Shown piece by piece: positions 27,069 to 34,636 of a stretch of 64,000 nucleotides of DNA. This stretch comes from DATBJJ01 sp036556425 (GTDB lineage: Bacteria > Acidobacteriota > Vicinamibacteria > Vicinamibacterales > 2-12-FULL-66-21). The notes under the pieces are model-generated. The model was not told where the DNA came from. It did not search any database and saw only the letters and a program-made list of their open reading frames with translations. Both the position numbers and the translations under genes were made by a program. The stretch spans positions 1-64,000 of the forward strand of contig DATBJJ010000077.1 of the NCBI GenBank assembly GCA_036556425.1, read 5' to 3'. Positions within the stretch are counted from its first letter, which is position 1; each line of letters starts with the position of its first letter.

Positions 27069-28621
27069 GGCTCGACGAGCGAGTCTCCGGTCATCTCCGG
27101 CGCCTTCGCGATGCCGAGCAGCGCGAGAATCGTCGGCGCGACGTCGCGCAGCGTGCCGTTGCGCAGGCGCCGGCCGACGTAGGTGTCGTTGCAGAGGACG
27201 ACGGGTACGGGGTTCGACGTGTGCGCGGTGTGGGGACCTTTCAGCTCGTCGTCCCACATCTGCTCCGCGTTGCCGTGATCCGCCGTGACGATCGCGGTGC
27301 CGCCGGCTGCATGGAGCGCGGCCATGATGCGTCCCAGGCAGCCGTCGATCGTTTCAACGGCCGCAATCGTCGCGTCGAGGCGGCCCGTGTGGCCGACCAT
27401 GTCGGCATTCGCGAAGTTGCAGATGACGACATGATGCTTCCCGCCGTTGATGTCGGCGACGAGGTTGTCGGCGATCTCCGGCGCGCTCATCTCCGGCATG
27501 AGGTCGTAGGTCGCGACTTTCTGCGACGGAACGAGAATGCGATCCTCGCCCGGGTACGGCTCCTCGCGTCCACAGTTGAAGAAGTACGTGACGTGCGCGT
27601 ACTTCTCGGTTTCGGCGAGACGCAGGTTGGTCCGGCCGTGCGCGGCGAGCACGTCCGCGAGGTTGTTGCTGAAGGTCTGCGGCGTGAAGACGGCAGGCAG
27701 ATCGAACGTCCGATCGTAGACCGTCATCGTCGTCGTATGAACGTGCGGACGCTGTGGACGCTCGAACCCGATGCCGGCATCGTCCAATGTCAGGGCGCGC
27801 GTGATCTGCCGCGCGCGGTCCGCGCGGAAGTTGAACATGACGACAGAGTCGCCGTCGCGCACGGAACCGACCGGCGCGCCGTCCGCGCCGACGATCACGA
27901 CGGGCTTGATGAACTCGTCGGTGACGCCCGCTTCATACGATCGCTCGATCGCTGTCGCCGGCTCCTGCGCGGTCGACTCCGCGGTGCCGTACACCATCGC
28001 ATCGTACGCCTGCTTGGTGCGCTCCCACCGCTTGTCGCGATCCATTGCGAAGTAGCGGCCGCAGACCGTGGCGACGCGCGCGCTGGTGCTCGGGGGCAGA
28101 TCCCGAATGACGCGCTGCAGATCGGCGAGGTACCGAACGCCCCCCGTCGGCGACGTGTCGCGGCCGTCCGTGATCATCTGCACGAACACGCGCGGCACGC
28201 GGCGGCGCGCGGCCATCTCGAGCAGTGCGTGCAGGTGGCGCTGATGGCTGTGAACGCCGCCATCGGAGACGAGGCCGATCAAATGCAGCGCGCTCCGGCC
28301 GCTCGCGACTCGGTCCATCGCCGCGAGCAGCGCGCCGTTCTCGAACAGCTCGCCGTCGCGGATGCTCTTGTCGATCCGCGTGAGGTCCTGATACACGATC
28401 CGGCCGGCCCCCATGTTCATGTGGCCGACCTCGGAGTTTCCCATCTGCCCCGCGGGCAGACCGACGGCTTCGCCAGACGCGATCAGCTCCGCGTGCGGGT
28501 ACTTCGACGTCAACGCATCGAACACCGGCTTGCGCGCGAGAGCGATCGCGTTGTGCTCGCGCTGGGGGCGGATTCCCCAGCCGTCGAGCACAATCAGGAT
28601 TGTCGGGGGAGACGCGGCCAT
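27065..28621 (-). CDS. gpmI: 2,3-bisphosphoglycerate-independent phosphoglycerate mutase
   Basis: The 518-residue length is normal for the metal-dependent GpmI family. The nucleophile is Ser63 in MGNSEVGHMNMG, with VLDGWG near the N-terminus, ITDGRDTSP and CNFANADMVGHTG, and TADHGNAEQM near the C-terminus. It interconverts 3- and 2-phosphoglycerate in the cytosol, the step before enolase. The start ATG overlaps the eno stop by one base (TAATG), and the stop overlaps the membrane-protein start by ATGA. The order glgC-eno-gpmI puts two consecutive glycolytic steps together. Confidence 0.97.
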   Translation of the reverse strand: MAASPPTILIVLDGWGIRPQREHNAIALARKPVFDALTSKYPHAELIASGEAVGLPAGQMGNSEVGHMNMGAGRIVYQDLTRIDKSIRDGELFENGALLAAMDRVASGRSALHLIGLVSDGGVHSHQRHLHALLEMAARRRVPRVFVQMITDGRDTSPTGGVRYLADLQRVIRDLPPSTSARVATVCGRYFAMDRDKRWERTKQAYDAMVYGTAESTAQEPATAIERSYEAGVTDEFIKPVVIVGADGAPVGSVRDGDSVVMFNFRADRARQITRALTLDDAGIGFERPQRPHVHTTTMTVYDRTFDLPAVFTPQTFSNNLADVLAAHGRTNLRLAETEKYAHVTYFFNCGREEPYPGEDRILVPSQKVATYDLMPEMSAPEIADNLVADINGGKHHVVICNFANADMVGHTGRLDATIAAVETIDGCLGRIMAALHAAGGTAIVTADHGNAEQMWDDELKGPHTAHTSNPVPVVLCNDTYVGRRLRNGTLRDVAPTILALLGIAKAPEMTGDSLVEP

Positions 28622-29922
28622 TACCGATTGGCCGCGCGAATCGCCTTCTTACCGGCGTAGCGCCCGCGGCTTCCCAGTTCTTCCTCGATGCGCAGCAGCT
28701 GGTTGTACTTCGCGACCCGATCCGATCGGCTCGCCGAGCCGGTCTTGATTTGTCCTGCGCCGGTGCCGACCGCCAGATCCGCGATCGTCGTGTCTTCCGT
28801 CTCGCCGGATCGATGCGAGATCACACTCGCGTACTTCGCGTCGCGCGCCATCGCGACGGCATCCAGCGTTTCGCTCACGGTGCCAATCTGATTCAGCTTG
28901 ACGAGCAGCGCGTTCGCGACGCCCTCGCGAATTCCACGCGCGAGTATCTCCGGATTGGTCACGAACACGTCGTCGCCCACGAGCTGCACGCGGCTGCCCA
29001 GGGATTTCGTCAGCGTCTTCCAGCCATCCCAATCGCCTTCGGCGAGCCCGTCCTCGATCGAGATGATCGGATACTGCCGCACCCACTCCTCGTACATCGC
29101 CACCATCTCGTCGGCGGTGCGCGTTTTCTCCTTCGACTTCTTGAACTCGTAGTTCTTGCCCTCGTGGTTCCACAGCTCGCTCGCGGCAACGTCGAGCGCG
29201 ATGAACACGTTCTCGCCGGGCCCGTAGCCGGCCTTCACGATCGCTTCGAGGACGACGTCGAGCGCTTCGCGATTCGAGGACAGGCTGGGCGCGAAGCCGC
29301 CTTCGTCGCCCACGCCCGTGCTGTGTCCCTGCTTCTTCAGGATGCCGCGGAGGGTGTGGAAGATCTCGGCGCCGGCGCGAAGCGCTTCCGCGAACGTCGC
29401 CGCGCCGAGCGGCATCACCATGAACTCCTGGAAATCGACGCTGCTGTCCGCGTGCGCGCCGCCGTTGAGGATGTTCATCATCGGGGCCGGCAGGACGAAG
29501 TCGGCGCCGCCGTAGAGCCTCGAGAGATGCGCGTAGAGCGGTACCGCCTCGGCCTGCGCCGCCGCTCGCGCGAGCGCCATCGACACGCCGAGGATCGCGT
29601 TCGCGCCGAGGCGTCCTTTGTTCGGCGTTCCATCCAGCTCGATCATGACGCGATCGATCGCGCGTTGATCCGCGTCGCGGCCGACGACCGCTTTCGCGAT
29701 CTCGCCGTTCACGTGGCCGACCGCTTTCGTCACGCCTTTGCCGAGATAGCGGGACTTGTCGCCGTCGCGCAGCTCGAGCGCCTCGCGCTCTCCCGTCGAT
29801 GCTCCGGAAGGCACGCCCGCGCGGCCGCTGGCGCCGCCCTCGAGCGAGATCTGAACTTCTACCGTCGGATTTCCCCGCGAGTCGAGGATCTCCCGTCCGA
29901 CAACGTGTGTGATTTTTGGCAT
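28621..29922 (-). CDS. eno: Enolase
   Basis: A 433-residue enolase, the standard bacterial length. Signature segments are REILDSRGNPTVEV at the start, MMNILNGGAHAD, SIEDGLAEGDW, LLVKLNQIGTV and SHRSGETEDT near the C-terminus, which include the magnesium ligands and catalytic lysine. It dehydrates 2-phosphoglycerate to phosphoenolpyruvate. The ATG at 29922 is the family start; an upstream start at 29937 would add five residues. It is 26 nt downstream of glgC and followed directly by gpmI. Confidence 0.98.
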   Translation of the reverse strand: MPKITHVVGREILDSRGNPTVEVQISLEGGASGRAGVPSGASTGEREALELRDGDKSRYLGKGVTKAVGHVNGEIAKAVVGRDADQRAIDRVMIELDGTPNKGRLGANAILGVSMALARAAAQAEAVPLYAHLSRLYGGADFVLPAPMMNILNGGAHADSSVDFQEFMVMPLGAATFAEALRAGAEIFHTLRGILKKQGHSTGVGDEGGFAPSLSSNREALDVVLEAIVKAGYGPGENVFIALDVAASELWNHEGKNYEFKKSKEKTRTADEMVAMYEEWVRQYPIISIEDGLAEGDWDGWKTLTKSLGSRVQLVGDDVFVTNPEILARGIREGVANALLVKLNQIGTVSETLDAVAMARDAKYASVISHRSGETEDTTIADLAVGTGAGQIKTGSASRSDRVAKYNQLLRIEEELGSRGRYAGKKAIRAANR

Positions 29923-29948
29923 GCTCGGTACGGTCAACCGGCGGCGGG

Positions 29949-31214
29949 CTAGCGAGAACCTCGACGGTCGAATTCCTGCTCGTTGCTCAAAGCTTCATCG
30001 TTAATGGGACCGACATACGGCTCATCGTCGGTCGTGACGACGACGATGCCGCTCTCGGTGACGGTGTGGCGCTGACGATCTTCCTCGGCGTTGTAGCCGA
30101 TCAGCGCACCGCGCGGGATGAACACGTCGCGATCGACGATCGCGCGGCGAATCTGCGCGTGGCGGCCGACGCGGACGCCGGGCATCAGAATACTCTGTTC
30201 CACGATGCAGAAGCTGTGGACGCGCACGTTCGGGCACAGCACGCTGCCGGAGATCCGGCTGCCCGAGATGATGCAGCCCGCCGAGATGATCGAATCGAGC
30301 GCCTGCCCGCAGCGGCGCCCTTCATCCGCGAACACGAACTTCGCCGGCGGCGCCTGCACCTGGTGCGTGCGCAGGGGCCATTCGGGGTCGTACAGATTGA
30401 AGTCCGGGTTGACGTGGCAGAGATCCATGTTCGCTTCGTAATACGCGTCGAGCGTCCCGATGTCGCGCCAGTACTTCGCCTCTTTCTTGTTCTCGTCGGT
30501 GAAGCGGTGCGCGTACACCGGCGCGCGCGCGACGAGCTCCGGGATAATGTCCTTCCCGAAGTCGTGCGTCGTCGATCGCCGCGCGTCGGCCTCGAGCACC
30601 GGGACGAGGTACGACATGTCGAAGATGTAGATGCCCATCGACGCCAGCACCTGCTGGCCGGGCGGCAGATGCTTCGGCTTCTCGAGAAACCCGACGAGGC
30701 GATCCTGATCGTCGACCTGCATCACGCCGAAGCGGCTCGCCTCTTCCGACGGAATCTCGATCACGCCAATCGTCGCGGCGGCGCCGCGGTCGCGATGGAT
30801 CTTCAGCATGCGCGCGTAATCCATCTTGTAGACGTGATCGCCGGAGAGCACGAGCAGCTGTCGCGGATTCTCGCGGAGGATGGAATAGAGGTTCTGATAC
30901 ACGGCGTCCGCGGTGCCGAGGTACCAGTGCTCGCCGACGCGCTTCTGCGGGCTGAGGATCTCGATGAATTCGCCGAGCTCGTCGGCGACGACGCTCCAGC
31001 CCATGCGGATGTGGCGGCTGAGCGAGAGCGATTTGTACTGCAGGGCGATGAAGACCTTGCGCAGGCCCGAATTGATGCAATTGCTCAGCGTGAAATCGAT
31101 GATGCGATATGGGCCGCCGAAGTAGACGGCCGGCTTCGCCCGCTCCTTGGTCAGCGGATACAGGCGTTCCCCGGCGCCCCCGGCAAGCACCATGACGAGG
31201 ACATCGTCCTGCAT
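29949..31214 (-). CDS. glgC: Glucose-1-phosphate adenylyltransferase
   Basis: A 421-residue ADP-glucose pyrophosphorylase. The nucleotide loop is AGGAGERLYPLT with KPAVYFGG after it. Further family blocks are YLGTADAVYQN, SGDHVYKMDY, GFLEKPK and YWRDIGTLDAYYEANMDL, followed by the left-handed beta-helix domain with SISAGC-like turns. It makes ADP-glucose for glycogen. The class is usually controlled by glycolytic intermediates, which fits its place ahead of eno and gpmI. It probably begins the operon; an extended -10 lies about 57 nt upstream of the ATG. Confidence 0.96.
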   Translation of the reverse strand: MQDDVLVMVLAGGAGERLYPLTKERAKPAVYFGGPYRIIDFTLSNCINSGLRKVFIALQYKSLSLSRHIRMGWSVVADELGEFIEILSPQKRVGEHWYLGTADAVYQNLYSILRENPRQLLVLSGDHVYKMDYARMLKIHRDRGAAATIGVIEIPSEEASRFGVMQVDDQDRLVGFLEKPKHLPPGQQVLASMGIYIFDMSYLVPVLEADARRSTTHDFGKDIIPELVARAPVYAHRFTDENKKEAKYWRDIGTLDAYYEANMDLCHVNPDFNLYDPEWPLRTHQVQAPPAKFVFADEGRRCGQALDSIISAGCIISGSRISGSVLCPNVRVHSFCIVEQSILMPGVRVGRHAQIRRAIVDRDVFIPRGALIGYNAEEDRQRHTVTESGIVVVTTDDEPYVGPINDEALSNEQEFDRRGSR

Positions 31215-31270
31215 GCGCGCCCTACCTTACTCGACTCGAAGGACGCGGTTCGCGTGCCCTCGGACCGCTG

Positions 31271-31279
31271 ATGATAACA
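31271..31279 (-). promoter_or_regulatory. Extended -10 promoter of the glgC operon
   Basis: On the minus strand TGT followed directly by TATCAT (31279 down to 31271) forms an extended -10. The start would be near 31264, about 50 nt before the glgC ATG. The upstream region is the heptad repeat, and no standard -35 is apparent. Confidence 0.4.
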
Positions 31280-31284
31280 AATCG

Positions 31285-31390
31285 AGGTTCAAGGTTCCGG
31301 GTTCCAGGGTCCAAGGCCCCAAAGGTTCCGGTTGCGATTCTGTAACAGAATGCGAACCTGGAACCCCGGAACCCGGGAACCCGGAACCCC
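31285..31390. repeat. Palindromic heptad repeat between glgC and the secreted-protein gene
   Basis: The left arm repeats GGTTCCG/GGTTCCA-type seven-mers from 31286. A central spacer (about 31329-31354) contains TTCTGTAACAGAA, and the right arm repeats GGAACCC-type units to 31390. The two arms are inverted copies and could form a long imperfect cruciform. Related arrays are at 55275 and 61293. Confidence 0.75.
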
Positions 31391-31400
31391 CACCCTATCT

Positions 31401-31429
31401 TTGACTTGGCAGAACGATCCGCCTATGAT
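31401..31429 (+). promoter_or_regulatory. Sigma-70-type promoter of the secreted-protein/barrel pair
   Basis: TTGACT at 31401-31406 and TATGAT at 31424-31429 are 17 nt apart. The predicted start near 31436 lies about 16 nt before the ATG at 31452. It begins right after the heptad repeat. Confidence 0.65.
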
Positions 31430-31451
31430 CGACAAGGCTGGTCAGGGCTGA

Positions 31452-32564
31452 ATGCTCGCACGGTTGGAGCTTGCGACGCGATTCTCGAGACGGTTGGCGG
31501 TGTCGATCGTCATCTCGAGCGCGTTCGCGATCGTACTCCCTCCGCGCGCGATCGCTCAGCGCCTGCGCGACTCGATCTCCGCGGATCGTGCACGCCTCGA
31601 TCGTACGCATCGCGAAGAAGGCGAAGCGATCCTGGCGCTCGCGAATGCCGCGATGGCGGGTAAGCCGGTGCCGTCGGATTTCGGCGTCGAGTGGCAGAAC
31701 GAGTTCGTCAAGGCGCGGCGCGGCACGTTCGTTCCGTTCACGCTGAGCGTCGACGCATCGAGATTCAGCCGGCCGGCGGCGCTGGTGTACGTGAGAGCGA
31801 CGCGGCGCGAGGAAGGCGGCCGGCGAGGGGCAGCCGAACCGTATCCGGTGGACGCGATCTTCCCGGTGGAATTCGCGCAGCCGTTAAGCGGGCCGTTTCG
31901 CATCAGCCGCGGGTTTTCGATTCCGTCTGGTGAGTACGACGTCTTCGTCGTGATGCGCGAGCGGGTAGATCCCGAAGCGTCGCGCCCGCAGCCGAAAGCG
32001 TCGGTCGTCCGGCGTCAGTTGAGCGTGCCGGAGTTCTGGTCCGGCGAGCTCACGACGAGCAGCATCATCGTCGCCGATCGGCTGACGACGCTCGTCGAGG
32101 ACGTGCCGGCGGATCAATTGGCCGAGCGGCCGTATGCGATTGGCCGCATCGAGGTGACACCGGCGGCGGATCGGACGTTTCGGAAGGACGAAGAGCTCGT
32201 TGTCGTGTTTCTCGTCTATCACCCGATGGTGACGGCCGAGCGGCAGTTCGACGTCAAAGTGGAGTACCATTTTTTCAGGAAAGAAGGGGCGAACAGAGCC
32301 AGAATCGAGGCAACGGAATCCGATGGGGCGCATCCGCCCGTAAGGCCTGGAGAGCGCTATTTCAACCACACGGATCCGCAGCGATTCAATCCGGCGCTGA
32401 TGGGTGCGGCGTTCAATCCCGCGAACGGCGAGCCGGTGATGGCGGGGCAGATCGTTCCGCTGTCGGGTTTCGAGCTGGGGGAATATCGGCTGGACGTGCA
32501 GGTCGTCGATCTGTTGTCCGGCAAATCGATTTCGCGCGAGGTCGTTTTCACGGTCGGCTCGTGA
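31452..32564 (+). CDS. Secreted hypothetical protein, 370 aa
   Basis: An exported protein with an N-terminal hydrophobic signal (RLAVSIVISSAFAIV) and cleavage likely near RAIAQ. The rest is beta-rich and soluble. Its C-terminus (PLSGFELGEYRLDVQV, followed by LLSGKSISREV) resembles the extracytoplasmic sandwich domains found beside GWxTD proteins in Acidobacteriota. No catalytic motif is visible. A 17-nt-spaced promoter lies directly upstream, and the barrel gene begins 38 nt after its stop with a strong ribosome-binding site, so the two are probably one operon. Function unknown. Confidence 0.65.
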   Translation: MLARLELATRFSRRLAVSIVISSAFAIVLPPRAIAQRLRDSISADRARLDRTHREEGEAILALANAAMAGKPVPSDFGVEWQNEFVKARRGTFVPFTLSVDASRFSRPAALVYVRATRREEGGRRGAAEPYPVDAIFPVEFAQPLSGPFRISRGFSIPSGEYDVFVVMRERVDPEASRPQPKASVVRRQLSVPEFWSGELTTSSIIVADRLTTLVEDVPADQLAERPYAIGRIEVTPAADRTFRKDEELVVVFLVYHPMVTAERQFDVKVEYHFFRKEGANRARIEATESDGAHPPVRPGERYFNHTDPQRFNPALMGAAFNPANGEPVMAGQIVPLSGFELGEYRLDVQVVDLLSGKSISREVVFTVGS

Positions 32565-32602
32565 GACGCGGATCGAAATCCGCGTCATACGGAGGTAAGG
32601 CA

Positions 32603-34546
32603 ATGCAACGCCTCAACCGGGTGCTCACGGCGTCACTCGTCGCCGGTGCGTTCGGCACGATGGGTTCGTTCGGCGCATCGTTCGCGCTGGCCCAGCCGGC
32701 CCAGTACAGGTCCGTACGCGCGGTGCACGGCAGCATCACCGGCGTCGTGAGCGACGACCTCGGCGGTCCGGTCGCCGGCGCGATGGTCTCGGCGCTCGGC
32801 ACCGCGACGATGGGGAAGGCGACGACTGATTCGAGCGGCTGGTTCACGATCGACGCGCTGCCCGTCGGCGAATACACACTTCAAGCACATCGATCCGGGT
32901 TCGCGGGATCCGCGCGGACGACGGTCCGCGTCAGCGGATATGCCGCTTCGTCGCAGCGGCTGCAGCTTCGGCGTCTCGAATCGGCTGTCGCGACCACCGG
33001 CGCGGCGCCGGTCGCGGCGCGGCCGATCATGGCTGCCGGCATCGGGCTTCCCGGCGGCACGCTCGCCGATCAACCGGACGCAGCGCCGTCCGACACCACG
33101 GTTCGCGACGATCATCCGCACTCCGAGAGCGCGTGGCGGCTCCGTCACATCAAGCGCAGCATCCTGAAAGAAACGTCTCCGATCATCACCGTGGTCGAGC
33201 GCGACGGCGACATCACGCCGGATTCGTTCGCGGGATCGTCGTTCTTCGAGCGCGCCGTCGGATCCGCCGCGAGCCTTGCGACGACGTTCTTCACCGATCT
33301 GCCGTTCTCGGGTGAAGTGAATCTTCTGACGACGAGCGCGTTCGCGACGCCGGGGCAGCTCTTCTCCGGCGATCTGCTGCCGCGCGGTGTCGCGTACATG
33401 GCGATCGGTGCGCCCGCGGCCGGCGGCGAGTGGCTCGTTCGCGCCGCGATGAGCCAGGGCGATCTCTCGTCGTGGAACGTGGCCGGCGGATTCCAGTCGC
33501 GCGGCCACGGCGCGCACGGCTACAAGTTCGGCCTCTCGTACAGCACGCAGGATTATCTCGGCGGGAATCCCGCGGCGCTGGCCGCCGCGACGGATGGAAG
33601 CCGCAACGTCGGCGAGATGTACGCCTTCGACAAGTGGGCGATCACGCCGCGATTCAGCGTCGAGTACGGCGGCCGCTACGGCCGCTTCGACTATCTCCCC
33701 GAGCGCGGGATCTTCAGTCCGCGCCTCGGCATCACGATCGAACCGGCGAAGAACACGCGCGTGTCCGCGATGGTCGCGCAGCGCATGGTCGTGCCCGGCG
33801 CGGAAGAGTTCGTCGCGAGCGAGACGCCGGGCCCGTGGCTTCCGCCGGAGCGTACGTTCGCGCCGCTCGGCGGCCCGGGACGCACGAACGCGTTCAGCGT
33901 CGAGCGCGCGCGCTACCTCGACGTGATGATCGAGCACGACTTCAAGGCGCCGTACTCGATTGGTCTGCGCCGCTTCTACCAGAACGTCGACGATCAGCTC
34001 GTCACCCTCTTCGGGTTGAACGTGCCCGGCGGTCCGCAGTCGATCGGACACTACTACGTCGCGAACGCCGGATCGCTCGGCGCCGACGGATGGGCGATCC
34101 GCTTCAGCAGCGCGCCGAACAAGCGCCTTCGCGGATCGGTCGATTACAGCATCGCGCGCGCGCATTGGCTGACGCGCGGCGACATGGGAGAGATCGCCGC
34201 ATGGGCGCCCGCGGCGATTCGCTACGAGTCCGAGGATCTGCACGACGTGACGACGTCGCTCTCGACCGACATTCCGGAAACGGCGACGCGCGTGCTCGTG
34301 TTCTACAAGATCAACACCGGCTACACACGGTCCGATACGTCGCAGTTGCGCCCCGGCCTCGACGCGCGCTTCGACGTGCAGGTGAACCAGGCGCTGCCTT
34401 TCGAGATCGCCGGAACGCGCTGGGAAGTGCTGCTCGGCCTGCGCAACCTGTTCCGCGATCCCAACGACCCCGGCTCCGTCTACGACGAGCTGCTCGTGGT
34501 GAAGCCGCCCAAGCGCGTCGTCGGCGGCTTCCTCGTTCGTTTCTAA
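32603..34546 (+). CDS. TonB-less outer-membrane barrel with N-terminal carboxypeptidase-regulatory-like domain
   Basis: A 647-residue exported protein with a signal peptide ending near FALAQ. Residues about 42-120 form a carboxypeptidase-regulatory-like beta-sandwich (HGSITGVVSDDLGGPVAGAMV, GEYTLQAHRSGF), as in Bacteroidota and Acidobacteriota outer-membrane receptors. The remainder shows barrel-type strands and ends with an aromatic residue in GGFLVRF, the usual outer-membrane signal. No plug domain or TonB box is recognisable, so active transport is uncertain. GGAGG at 32591-32595 sits 7 nt before the ATG, fixing the start at 32603. Confidence 0.72.
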   Translation: MQRLNRVLTASLVAGAFGTMGSFGASFALAQPAQYRSVRAVHGSITGVVSDDLGGPVAGAMVSALGTATMGKATTDSSGWFTIDALPVGEYTLQAHRSGFAGSARTTVRVSGYAASSQRLQLRRLESAVATTGAAPVAARPIMAAGIGLPGGTLADQPDAAPSDTTVRDDHPHSESAWRLRHIKRSILKETSPIITVVERDGDITPDSFAGSSFFERAVGSAASLATTFFTDLPFSGEVNLLTTSAFATPGQLFSGDLLPRGVAYMAIGAPAAGGEWLVRAAMSQGDLSSWNVAGGFQSRGHGAHGYKFGLSYSTQDYLGGNPAALAAATDGSRNVGEMYAFDKWAITPRFSVEYGGRYGRFDYLPERGIFSPRLGITIEPAKNTRVSAMVAQRMVVPGAEEFVASETPGPWLPPERTFAPLGGPGRTNAFSVERARYLDVMIEHDFKAPYSIGLRRFYQNVDDQLVTLFGLNVPGGPQSIGHYYVANAGSLGADGWAIRFSSAPNKRLRGSVDYSIARAHWLTRGDMGEIAAWAPAAIRYESEDLHDVTTSLSTDIPETATRVLVFYKINTGYTRSDTSQLRPGLDARFDVQVNQALPFEIAGTRWEVLLGLRNLFRDPNDPGSVYDELLVVKPPKRVVGGFLVRF

Positions 34547-34636
34547 AGATCGTTCCCACAACCTCCACTTTCTTGGATCGGGGTTCGGTTCGTTGGAACG
34601 CGACTTCGTTTTCGCGGCTGAAGTCGTTGCGAAGCA

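Noticed and set aside
31285..31390. CRISPR array
   Set aside because: The units are seven bases without spacers and are arranged as inverted arms, and no cas genes are nearby.
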